A stretch of 21,177 nucleotides of DNA, from positions 1 through 21,177 of the forward strand of contig JBDZVI010000055.1 of assembly GCA_040255585.1 (NCBI GenBank), in the 5' to 3' direction. Origin of the DNA: JAAYYF01 sp040255585. Lineage in GTDB: Bacteria; Deinococcota; Deinococci; Deinococcales; Trueperaceae. The stretch's first letter is position 1; each line of letters opens with the position of its first letter. Shown piece after piece: positions 14,221 through 20,214 of this stretch. The notes under the pieces were generated by a model. That model had not been told where the DNA came from. It saw only the letters and a program-made list of their open reading frames with translations, and did no database searches. A program made the translations under genes and the position numbers.

Positions 14221-14235
14221 CCTAGCCTGACTAGG
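14221..14235. repeat. Short CCTAG/CTAGG inverted repeat
   Basis: Perfect 5-bp arms with a 5-nt loop (CCTGA) lie between the two larger hairpins of the 14165-14299 gap. It contains the otherwise rare tetranucleotide CTAG twice. The function is unknown. Confidence 0.35.
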
Positions 14236-14253
14236 TGATCGTTCGTCGTTTGT

Positions 14254-14289
14254 CCTTGAGAGCTTCGGACCAGTCCGAAGCTCTCAAGG
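14254..14289 (-). terminator. 17-bp perfect hairpin after the DEAD-box helicase gene
   Basis: CCTTGAGAGCTTCGGAC (14254-14270) is fully complementary to 14273-14289 with a 2-nt centre. It starts 10 nt after the helicase stop at 14300, the usual place of an intrinsic terminator. No U-run follows on the minus strand, where A-rich sequence follows instead. Confidence 0.65.
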
Positions 14290-14299
14290 CGGCTCGAAC

Positions 14300-15895
14300 T
14301 CAGTCCTGGCGGGCGGCGTCCTGCCGGCGGGGGGCGTTGCGGCGGTGCTGCGACGGGCGCGCGCCGGTCGCTCCGTTGCGTTCGCCGCCCCTGCCGCCGC
14401 GGTCGTCCGCCTGCAGGCGCTGCTGGCGCTCCTGCTGCGGGCGCCCGGACTGGCGGTGAGGTTGGCGATGGGCCTGGTCGGCGCGGCCTTCTCCGCCAGC
14501 GCTCGAACCCCTCGACCGGTCGCCGGCCGAGCGAGAGGCCCCGGCGTTCGCAGGGCGCGGGGACTGGCCCGACGGCCGCCCAGCGCCGGCCTGCTGGCCG
14601 CGCGGTCCGCGCCCGCTGCCGGACCGGCCGCGGTTGCCGCCACGGCGCTCGCCGCCGCTTCCATTGGCGCGTGCTCCCGGTCCCTCGCGCTGGGCGTCCA
14701 CGGCCTCGAGTTGGCTGGCCGGGCCGGCGAACCCGTCGACGGGGCGCCGCTCGATGCGCATGCGCAACCGCCGCTCGAGCTGCCGCACGTTGTCGAGGTC
14801 GTTGATGGTGACGAACGTGAGCGCCTCGCCGCTGCGCTCCGCGCGGCCGGTGCGACCGATGCGGTGCGTGTAGGCTTCCGGCGTGTCGGGGAAGTCGTAG
14901 TTGATGACGTGCGAGACGCGGGCGACGTCGATGCCGCGGGCGGCGATGTCGGTGGCCACGAGCACGTGGTAGCGGCCGTCCTTGAAGCCGTCCAGGGCTT
15001 CCTGCCTGCGCCGCTGCGACAGGTTGCCTTGCAGCTCGGCGACGAAGTGGTTCGCCTTGTCGAGCGTGGCGGCCAGGCGCTTGGCGCGGTGCTTCGTGCG
15101 GGTGAAGACGAGGACGGAGCGGAGGTCCTTGCCCTTGAGCATCTCGAGGAGGAGGTCCGTCTTCACGGCCTCGTCCACGGGGATGAGCGCGTGGTCGATG
15201 GTCTCCGCAGGAGCGACCCTGCTGATCTCGACCTTGAGCGGGTCGGTGAGGAGGTCGTCGGCGAGGTAGGCGATCTCCTGCGGCATGGTGGCGGAGAAGA
15301 GGAGCCGCTGGGCCTCGACCGGGACGGCCTTGAGGATCTGCCGGACGGAGGGTAGGAAGCCCATGTCGAACATGTGGTCCGCTTCGTCCAACACGAGGAC
15401 CTCGACCTGGGTGAGGTCGGCGTTGCCGCGCTGCATGTGGTCGAGGAGCCTGCCTGGGCAGGCGACGATGATGTCGGCCCTGCCGCGCAAGGCGTCGACC
15501 TGCGGCTGGAAGCCGACGCCGCCGTACACGGTGGCGCTGCGCAGCCCGGTGGCCTGGCCGAGGGTGCGGAACTCGTCGTTGATCTGCTCGGCGAGCTCGC
15601 GGGTGGGGGCCACCACGAGGGCGCGAACGGTACGGCGCTTGCCGCCGTTGTTGTGCCGAGCGCCTGTGGAGCCGACGGGGCCGTTGCCGAGGAGCAGGCG
15701 GTGGAGGATCGGCAGGACGAAGGCTGCGGTCTTGCCGGTGCCCGTCTGGGCGAGACCGAGCACATGCCGGCCGGCCATGGCCTCCGCTATGGTCTGTTGC
15801 TGGATGGGCGTAGGCTTCGTGTAGCCCGCGGCGCGCACACCGAGGCCTACCCGCGGGTCCAGGTCGAACCCGCCGAACGAATCTAGGTTTTGCAT
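14300..15895 (-). CDS. DEAD-box ATP-dependent RNA helicase (RhlE-like) with RG-rich tail
   Basis: 531 residues from ATG at 15895. All motifs are present: Q motif GYTKPTPIQQ (24-33), Walker A AQTGTGKT (49-56), Ia PTRELAEQ (97-104), DEAD (170-173), SAT (201-203), IV VLVFTRTK (261-268), V VATDIAARGID (313-323) and VI HRIGRTGR (344-351). After about residue 385 comes a roughly 145-residue disordered tail rich in R, G, S and Q, typical of RNA-binding tails in cold-shock and ribosome-assembly helicases. It remodels RNA in the cytoplasm, probably in ribosome assembly or mRNA decay. The frame stays open upstream, but the chosen ATG gives the standard N-terminus (M-Q-N-L-D-S-F). A hairpin covering the Shine-Dalgarno region (15912-15936) precedes it, and a 17-bp hairpin follows the stop. 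Confidence 0.93.
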   Translation of the reverse strand: MQNLDSFGGFDLDPRVGLGVRAAGYTKPTPIQQQTIAEAMAGRHVLGLAQTGTGKTAAFVLPILHRLLLGNGPVGSTGARHNNGGKRRTVRALVVAPTRELAEQINDEFRTLGQATGLRSATVYGGVGFQPQVDALRGRADIIVACPGRLLDHMQRGNADLTQVEVLVLDEADHMFDMGFLPSVRQILKAVPVEAQRLLFSATMPQEIAYLADDLLTDPLKVEISRVAPAETIDHALIPVDEAVKTDLLLEMLKGKDLRSVLVFTRTKHRAKRLAATLDKANHFVAELQGNLSQRRRQEALDGFKDGRYHVLVATDIAARGIDVARVSHVINYDFPDTPEAYTHRIGRTGRAERSGEALTFVTINDLDNVRQLERRLRMRIERRPVDGFAGPASQLEAVDAQREGPGARANGSGGERRGGNRGRSGSGRGPRGQQAGAGRPSGQSPRPANAGASRSAGDRSRGSSAGGEGRADQAHRQPHRQSGRPQQERQQRLQADDRGGRGGERNGATGARPSQHRRNAPRRQDAARQD

Positions 15896-15911
15896 GCTGT
15901 TGTTTGTATCC

Positions 15912-15936
15912 TTCCTGGCCAACCACGAGCCAGGAA
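15912..15936 (-). promoter_or_regulatory. Leader hairpin overlapping the ribosome-binding region of the DEAD-box gene
   Basis: TTCCTGGC (15912-15919) and GCCAGGAA (15929-15936) form a perfect 8-bp stem with a 9-nt loop. In the minus-strand mRNA the second arm reads GCCAGGAA directly followed by GGA, so the only AGGA-like sequence before the ATG (15895) is partly paired. Alternatively it terminates the gene that ends at 15964. Confidence 0.45.
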
Positions 15937-15963
15937 AGTTCAGGGCAAGCGGAAAGCGCGTAG

Positions 15964-16950
15964 CTACTCTACGACATCGCCGCGGCCTTCGTGTTGCATG
16001 CCCGACATCTCGATCTCCTTCAGGATCCCGATGATCGTCTTCGCCGTGACCTCCTGGTTGCTCTCGCTCCCGCCGTTCGCGAACGCGTCGTCGTCCAGGT
16101 AGCTGCCGACGCCGTTGTGGCGCATGGGCCCCAAGGTCAGGTTCACGAGGCGCCCGCCGCGCCTGAGCCTGTTCCAGTGCGAGCCGCGCGCTACAGGCCA
16201 ACGGCCCGGGAAGAGGATGCGCCCGTACATCGGTATGCGGTCTATCGGGCTTTCCAAGTGGTACAGGCGGTCGATGGCCTCCAACCCGGCGTCGCTCGCC
16301 ATCACACCCGCCAGCGAGACGACGGTGAGGGGCGCGTCGAGGGCGCGCTTGAGGAAGCGCGCGGCGACGAGGCCGATCTCGACGCCGCCGCTGTAGCCGA
16401 GGATGGTGATGGCGACACGACTACCGGGCACGTAGCCGGCGCGCAGGAGCGAGGTAAGCATCACCTGGGCCTCGCCCCGGCCGTAGACGGAGCCGTAACG
16501 CGGGTCCGCCGCCACGAGCACTTGGAAGAGGTTACGGATGTTGATGCTGAAGGTGAGGAGCGAGTGGCTACCGGCGAGCTTGTACTGGAACATCCGTCGC
16601 CAGAACCTAGCGAGGGGTCGCTCGTCAAGCAGTCCGACGTTGCGCACGGAGTACGGCATGAGGTCGCCGAGGATGACGGTGCGCGGCAGAGCGGCGTTCA
16701 GCCTGTCGAGGAGGCCTTGGACGTCATCGTAGTTCTCGGCGCCGACCTTGGCTATGCCGTCCAGGTAGACCACGAACTGGCGCGGCTCCTTGTCGTCGCC
16801 GATCCTCCGGTACGCGGCGTGGCTCGCCTCGTGAGGGCGCTCCAGGCCTTCGCCGTACCAGCCCGCCCACCACCCGAGCGTCTCGATGGGGGACAGGAGG
16901 AGCGAGACGGTCAGCGCCCCGATGGCCACGGCGATGAGGAGCGTGATCAT
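15964..16950 (-). CDS. Membrane-anchored alpha/beta-hydrolase-like protein
   Basis: 328 residues. An N-terminal hydrophobic segment (2-20, ITLLIAVAIGALTVSLLL) is a signal anchor. The body has a strand FVVYLDGIAKVG (59-70) and, after strand VAITILGYSGG, a nucleophile-elbow motif G-Y-S-G-G (185-189, Ser187 the candidate nucleophile), followed by a helix and strand PLTVVSLAGVMASDAG. A late histidine in RHNGVGSYLDD (His278) is in the right region for a catalytic His. This fits an esterase/lipase-like alpha/beta hydrolase, but the family is not one I recognise by name. ATG at 16950 overlaps the upstream membrane protein stop by 4 nt (ATGA), so the two work or are at least made together. The substrate is unknown; a loss-of-activity homolog is possible. 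Confidence 0.7.
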   Translation of the reverse strand: MITLLIAVAIGALTVSLLLSPIETLGWWAGWYGEGLERPHEASHAAYRRIGDDKEPRQFVVYLDGIAKVGAENYDDVQGLLDRLNAALPRTVILGDLMPYSVRNVGLLDERPLARFWRRMFQYKLAGSHSLLTFSINIRNLFQVLVAADPRYGSVYGRGEAQVMLTSLLRAGYVPGSRVAITILGYSGGVEIGLVAARFLKRALDAPLTVVSLAGVMASDAGLEAIDRLYHLESPIDRIPMYGRILFPGRWPVARGSHWNRLRRGGRLVNLTLGPMRHNGVGSYLDDDAFANGGSESNQEVTAKTIIGILKEIEMSGMQHEGRGDVVE

Positions 16951-17645
16951 GCCGTCGGCCCAGTCTTGCGGTTCGCCCGGCGGCCGGTCCGCGCTCGGGG
17001 TTCTGCGAGGCCGGGTTCCGGCGCCGAGTCGACGAGTTCCAGCCACTGTCGCCGATCGGTCACCAGCGGCACGCCGGCCGCGCGCCTGCGCGTCAACCTG
17101 GCGAGGGCGATGAGCGGTCGCCCCACCGTGCGCTGCGCGCTCACCAAGATGAGCGCGCCGAACGCCACCGTGAGCAGCGCCTCCAAGGGGTCGAGGCTCA
17201 AGCCTTCCGCGACCCCGACGATCGTGGCGATCACGCTCCACGTCCAGAGCAGGACGGAGATGGGCAGGCCGAGGTAGGGGATGAAGGCAAGGTAGCCGAA
17301 GAGGCGCGGCGCCTGGCCGAGCGCGACGATGCCCGCCACGAACGAGAACGGCACCTCGATGCGCAACGCGTACCTGGCCAACAGGTAGACGGAGAGCGCG
17401 AAGAACAGGTAGCCGAACGCGAAGAGGAAGGCCGAGATGAGGAGCGAGATCGCGAAGCGCCGCGGCGACACGCGGTTGACGAACAGCACGACGCTCTCGC
17501 CTACGGCTTCGGAGAGCCCGGCGGCGAGCAGGACGTAGAAGGCCAGCCGCAGCGCGTTGCCGCCCAGACGCAGGAGCTCGGTGGTGCCCGGCTGCAGGAG
17601 GAGGGTGTCACGGATGAGCGCGATCGAGGTCCCCAGGTCGAGCAT
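16947..17645 (-). CDS. Multi-pass membrane protein (Yip1-like), unknown function
   Basis: 232 residues from ATG at 17645; a GTG directly before it at 17648 is an alternative. Five or so hydrophobic stretches are visible (for example LAFYVLLAAGLSEAVGESVV, FAISLLISAFLFAFGYLFFA, then LFGYLAFIPYLGLPISVLLW and ALLTVAFGALILVS), followed by a basic cytoplasmic tail of about 60 residues ending in R/K-rich sequence. The helix arrangement and the G-Y-L-x-F-I-P-Y-L-G loop recall Yip1-domain proteins, but this is by eye. TAGCGT lies 7 nt upstream of the ATG, matching a leaderless promoter. It is coupled by ATGA overlap to the hydrolase-like gene. No function can be assigned. Confidence 0.72.
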   Translation of the reverse strand: MLDLGTSIALIRDTLLLQPGTTELLRLGGNALRLAFYVLLAAGLSEAVGESVVLFVNRVSPRRFAISLLISAFLFAFGYLFFALSVYLLARYALRIEVPFSFVAGIVALGQAPRLFGYLAFIPYLGLPISVLLWTWSVIATIVGVAEGLSLDPLEALLTVAFGALILVSAQRTVGRPLIALARLTRRRAAGVPLVTDRRQWLELVDSAPEPGLAEPRARTGRRANRKTGPTA

Positions 17646-17652
17646 CACCTAG

Positions 17653-17658
17653 ACGCTA
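17653..17658 (-). promoter_or_regulatory. Leaderless -10 box (TAGCGT) of the membrane protein/hydrolase operon
   Basis: TAGCGT on the minus strand lies 7 nt before the ATG at 17645. This favours ATG 17645 over GTG 17648 as the start. No clear -35 is seen. Confidence 0.45.
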
Positions 17659-17684
17659 ACAGGCCAAGACGCTTCACGCGCTCC

Positions 17685-17713
17685 TTGAGCAGACCACGTC
17701 GATGTGCTAGCAT
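17685..17713 (+). promoter_or_regulatory. Sigma-70-type promoter of rpsT
   Basis: TTGAGC (17685-17690), exactly 17 bp, then TAGCAT (17708-17713). Four of six bases match consensus in each hexamer. The expected start of transcription is near 17720, leaving a leader of about 150 nt before the rpsT start. Confidence 0.6.
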
Positions 17714-17742
17714 CGCCAGGCTATCGGCGCATCGAGCCGACG

Positions 17743-17804
17743 GTCCGTTACGGACGTGGTCCGTTCCCGACCCGAGACCGAGGGCGTCGGCCCCAGACGG
17801 GGCC
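17743..17804 (+). promoter_or_regulatory. Structured 5' leader of rpsT
   Basis: Two hairpins are seen: GTCCGT/ACGGAC (17743-17748 with 17750-17755) and GGCCCC/GGGGCC with an AGAC loop (17789-17794 with 17799-17804), the latter followed by AAAAGA. A direct repeat GGTCCGTT occurs at 17742 and 17758. Many ribosomal protein genes are autoregulated through such leaders, so an S20-binding or attenuation role is possible but unproven. Confidence 0.4.
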
Positions 17805-17870
17805 AAAAGATTCCACCGCACCAGGCAGGGCCGACACAGCCCATGCGTAAAGGGAAGAACGAGGAGCAAC

Positions 17871-18149
17871 GTGTCACAGAACGCATCCGCGATGAAGCGC
17901 CACCGCCAGTCCGAAGAACGGCGCCTCGCCAACCGGGCCAAGAAGAGCACCATCCGTACCTTCACGAAGAAGGCCGTCGCCGCTGCGGAGACCGGTGACT
18001 TCGCCGCCGCCGCCAAGTACCAGAAGGTCGTACAAGGCCTCGTGGACCGCGCCATCAAGTCCTCCACCCTGCACGCCAACACGGCTGCTCGCCGCAAGTC
18101 GCGCCTCGCCAAGCGCATCAACTCGCTGCAGCAAGGCAAGGCCCAGTAA
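17871..18149 (+). CDS. rpsT: 30S ribosomal protein S20
   Basis: 92 residues, normal for bS20. The sequence has the family pattern: SAMKRHRQSEERRLANRAKK near the N-terminus, TFTKKAVAAAETGDFAAA, then GLVDRAIKSSTLHANTAARR and a K/R-rich end KSRLAKRINSL. It is a highly basic all-helical protein binding 16S rRNA helices in the body of the small subunit. The start is GTG at 17871 with GAGGAG (17861-17866) 4 nt upstream. An internal ATG at 17892 would remove only seven residues. It is expressed from its own promoter (17685-17713) with a long leader and followed by a clear hairpin terminator, so it is a single-gene unit. Confidence 0.95.
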   Translation: MSQNASAMKRHRQSEERRLANRAKKSTIRTFTKKAVAAAETGDFAAAAKYQKVVQGLVDRAIKSSTLHANTAARRKSRLAKRINSLQQGKAQ

Positions 18150-18179
18150 AGCCCAATAAAGCCCGAGCATCAGGCCGAA

Positions 18180-18194
18180 GGCCCTTCGCGGGCC
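18180..18194 (+). repeat. GGCCC/GGGCC hairpin downstream of rpsT
   Basis: Perfect 5-bp arms with a TTCGC loop lie 30 nt after the rpsT stop. It is a small stem preceding the main terminator. Confidence 0.35.
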
Positions 18195-18203
18195 GTTCGT
18201 GCC

Positions 18204-18232
18204 GAGCCGGCGGACCAGGCGTCCGCCGGCTC
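18204..18232 (+). terminator. rpsT terminator
   Basis: GAGCCGGCGGAC (18204-18215) and its exact complement (18221-18232) form a 12-bp stem with a 5-nt loop, followed by CGTTT. It is the best intrinsic-terminator candidate of the window, 54 nt after the rpsT stop. Confidence 0.7.
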
Positions 18233-18235
18233 TCG

Positions 18236-18263
18236 TTTGGCGTGTCGGCTTTGGCGTGTCGGC
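18236..18263. repeat. Exact 14-bp tandem duplication
   Basis: TTTGGCGTGTCGGC occurs twice in direct succession (18236-18249 and 18250-18263), in the non-coding gap between the rpsT terminator and the methyltransferase gene. Confidence 0.8.
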
Positions 18264-18286
18264 GCCCTGGTGGTGCGGCGCCGTCC

Positions 18287-18306
18287 GGCGCGCCAGACGG
18301 CGCGCC
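18287..18306. repeat. Twin GGCGCGCC palindromes forming a hairpin
   Basis: Two copies of the 8-bp palindrome GGCGCGCC (18287-18294, 18299-18306) are separated by AGAC and can pair with each other. This lies about 80 nt before the methyltransferase start, upstream of its -10 box. Its role is unknown. Confidence 0.55.
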
Positions 18307-18371
18307 GTCCCGGACCCCACGCCGGGGCCGCCGCTGCCCGGAGCGGACGGACCTTCTCCCACGCGCCTCGG

Positions 18372-18377
18372 TATGCT
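18372..18377 (+). promoter_or_regulatory. Leaderless -10 box (TATGCT) of the methyltransferase gene
   Basis: TATGCT is followed by six bases and then the ATG at 18384. This fits a leaderless transcript and decides the start against longer in-frame extensions reaching back into the repeat-rich gap. Confidence 0.5.
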
Positions 18378-18383
18378 GGCCGG

Positions 18384-19220
18384 ATGAACGCAGGACCTTC
18401 CGAGAGCACCGGCAGCCTAGGGGACCCGAGGGACAGGCCTACGAGCGGCCCAAGGGTGGTGCTCGTGCGCACGAAGGAGTCTGCCAACATCGGCGCGGCG
18501 GCGAGGGCCATGTTCAACTTCGGGCTGCACGACCTGTGGCTCGTGGCGCCGCGCTGCCGCGTCGACCACCGGTCATACGACCTGGCGACCCACGCCGAAC
18601 CCGTGCTGAAGGCGGTCACGCAGGTCGGGACGCTGGACGAGGCCCTCGCCGACGTCACCCTGGCGTTCGGGACGAGCGCTCGGCCGCGCAAGGCAGAGAA
18701 CTACCGGGTTGCCACGCCGCGCGAGGCCGCAGCCGAACTAGGCGGCGGGACGGCCGTCGTCTTCGGTCCGGAAGACCATGGGCTCGCCAACGAAGAGCTC
18801 ACACGTTGCCAGGCGCAGATCGTGATCCCGACCGTCGACTTCGCCTCGCTCAACCTTGCCCAGGCTGTCCTGGTCGTCACGTACGAGTACGCGCAGGCTG
18901 GTCGGCGCGCCACCCTACCCGTGACCGGTGGAGCCGTCGACCCGGAAGACGCTAGGCACCGGGCGGCCAGCCGTGACCAGCTCGAGCGTTTCTACGCGCA
19001 ACTCGAGGAAACCATGTTGAAGATCGGCTATACGGACGAGCGCCGCGCGCCCGGCATGCTGCGCGTCTATCGTGGGCTCCTCGACCGGGCCGAGCCGACC
19101 GCGCACGAGGTCGCGGCCTTCCGCGGGTTGCTCAGCCAGGTCGCCTGGGCGGCGCGGCAACAGCCGGAGCCGCCGTCGGAGTGGTTCGCCGCGCCCGCGT
19201 CGCCGCAGGAAGACCCCTGA
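18384..19220 (+). CDS. TrmJ-like SPOUT RNA 2'-O-methyltransferase
   Basis: 278 residues from ATG at 18384. The TrmH/SpoU motifs are VRTKESANIGAAARAM (28-43, motif 1 with the catalytic Arg and Asn), VVFGPEDHGLANEE (125-138, motif 2) and SLNLAQAVLVVTYEY (155-169, motif 3). The trefoil-knot AdoMet site is therefore complete. The C-terminal helical part (QLERFYAQLEETMLKIGY and later VAAFRGLLSQVAWAARQ) is typical of TrmJ, which methylates the 2'-O of nucleotide 32 in the tRNA anticodon loop. A different tRNA or rRNA target remains possible. It works as a dimer in the cytoplasm. It is leaderless by its -10 box and converges on the glycosylase gene with only 9 bp between stops, so no separate terminator fits. 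Confidence 0.88.
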   Translation: MNAGPSESTGSLGDPRDRPTSGPRVVLVRTKESANIGAAARAMFNFGLHDLWLVAPRCRVDHRSYDLATHAEPVLKAVTQVGTLDEALADVTLAFGTSARPRKAENYRVATPREAAAELGGGTAVVFGPEDHGLANEELTRCQAQIVIPTVDFASLNLAQAVLVVTYEYAQAGRRATLPVTGGAVDPEDARHRAASRDQLERFYAQLEETMLKIGYTDERRAPGMLRVYRGLLDRAEPTAHEVAAFRGLLSQVAWAARQQPEPPSEWFAAPASPQEDP

Positions 19221-19229
19221 GCCTACGCT

Positions 19230-19970
19230 CTAGAGCCCGGCCAGTTCCTTCGCCTTGGCGATCACGGCATCGAACATGGCCGGCGTGAGCCTTCCCGTGT
19301 TCGTGTTCTGGAAGCTGACGTGATAGGTGTCTACGAGCGTGAGTGCGCCGCTCTCCGGCCCGCCCGGCACCTCGCCGAGTTCATGCACGGCGCCGTGGGC
19401 GAACGGGTGGGCGGCCAGGGTCGTCCTCAGACCACGTGAGCGCCATAGGGAGATGGCGGCGTCGTGCCCGATCTTGCCGATCGCCAAGGCGACCCGGGCC
19501 GAGCGCAGGCCATCCAGGTCGTGGGCGAGCCAGCTCAGGCAGTTGACCAGCTCGCTACGTTCCGGCTTGTTGCCGGGCGGCACGCAGCGCATGGCCGCCG
19601 TGATCCAGACGCCCGAGAGCGTGAGCCCGTCGTCTCGCGCGGTGGCCTTCGGCTGCGACGCCAGCCCCGCCCGGTGCAGGGCGGGGTAGAGGAAGTCGCC
19701 CGACGCGTCGCCGGTGAACATGCGCCCCGTGCGGTTGCTCCCGTGCGCACCCGGTGCGAGACCCACGAGCACGAGCTTGGCGTCCGGGTCGCCGAACCCC
19801 GGCACGGGCGCGCCCCAGTACTCTGCGTCGCGGTAGGCACGGCGCTTCTCCCTCGCGACGCGCTCGCGGTACTCGACCAGCCGAGGGCATAGGCGGCATG
19901 CTGCCAAGGCAGGAGGGTACGGGTCGAAAGCTGGAGTACCAGGAGACGGGTCTGCGCTCGGCGGACTCAT
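19230..19970 (-). CDS. udgB: Family 5 uracil-DNA glycosylase (UdgB type, Fe-S)
   Basis: 246 residues. The N-terminal CRLCPRLVEYRERVA (Cys25, Cys28) with Cys129 and Cys144 would hold the [4Fe-4S] cluster. Motif 1 is GLAPGAHGSNRTGRMFTGD (70-88): the Ala-His form without a catalytic Asp/Asn that defines family 5. The second active-site loop is DTYHVSFQNTNTGRLT (214-229, His217). This enzyme removes uracil, and in known members hypoxanthine or damaged pyrimidines, from DNA, starting base excision repair. It is typical of thermophiles, actinobacteria and Deinococcota. The start ATG at 19970 has TACCCT 6 nt upstream (leaderless layout). It is a single gene convergent with the methyltransferase gene. 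Confidence 0.92.
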   Translation of the reverse strand: MSPPSADPSPGTPAFDPYPPALAACRLCPRLVEYRERVAREKRRAYRDAEYWGAPVPGFGDPDAKLVLVGLAPGAHGSNRTGRMFTGDASGDFLYPALHRAGLASQPKATARDDGLTLSGVWITAAMRCVPPGNKPERSELVNCLSWLAHDLDGLRSARVALAIGKIGHDAAISLWRSRGLRTTLAAHPFAHGAVHELGEVPGGPESGALTLVDTYHVSFQNTNTGRLTPAMFDAVIAKAKELAGL

Positions 19971-19976
19971 CCAGGC

Positions 19977-19982
19977 AGGGTA
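19977..19982 (-). promoter_or_regulatory. Leaderless -10 box (TACCCT) of the uracil-DNA glycosylase gene
   Basis: TACCCT on the minus strand ends six bases before the ATG at 19970. It lies in the 49-bp divergent gap to the small membrane protein gene. Confidence 0.4.
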
Positions 19983-20019
19983 ACGCCCTTGAGCGGGTGG
20001 TAGCGTTGGAACGGTCGAT

Positions 20020-20214
20020 ATGAGCCTCAGGCGTCAGACGCTTCTCTCCGCGATCGCGACCTCCGGCGGCTTCCTCTGGGTCTTCGTGGCGGCCGCGACC
20101 TCGGCCTCGGCGGTGATCATGTGGCTGGGCGTAGGGGTACTGGTCGTCGGCGCGGCGTGGGCGGTCAGAACGCGCATCAGGACCATGCTGAGCGGTGATC
20201 AGGAGTCGGCATGA
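20020..20214 (+). CDS. Small two-helix membrane protein, unknown function
   Basis: 64 residues with a basic start (MSLRRQ), a hydrophobic stretch (about 9-33, SAIATSGGFLWVFVAAATSASAVIM region), then WLGVGVLVVGAAWAV as a second helix and a short basic/acidic tail. The last four bases (ATGA) overlap the start of the next gene, which supports it as a real translated gene coupled to the DUF2461 protein. No Shine-Dalgarno site is convincing; TAGCGT at 20001-20006 could be a -10 giving a very short leader. No family is recognised. Confidence 0.6.
   Translation: MSLRRQTLLSAIATSGGFLWVFVAAATSASAVIMWLGVGVLVVGAAWAVRTRIRTMLSGDQESA

Noticed and set aside
14345..15355. A 336-codon open frame antisense to the DEAD-box helicase
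   Set aside because: The sense strand encodes every DEAD-box motif; the antisense product is low-complexity.
15991..17277. A 428-codon open frame antisense to the hydrolase-like and membrane protein genes
   Set aside because: The composition is His/Asp/Arg-rich without structure, as is typical for the antisense of GC-rich genes. The sense strand gives coherent proteins with an ATGA overlap.
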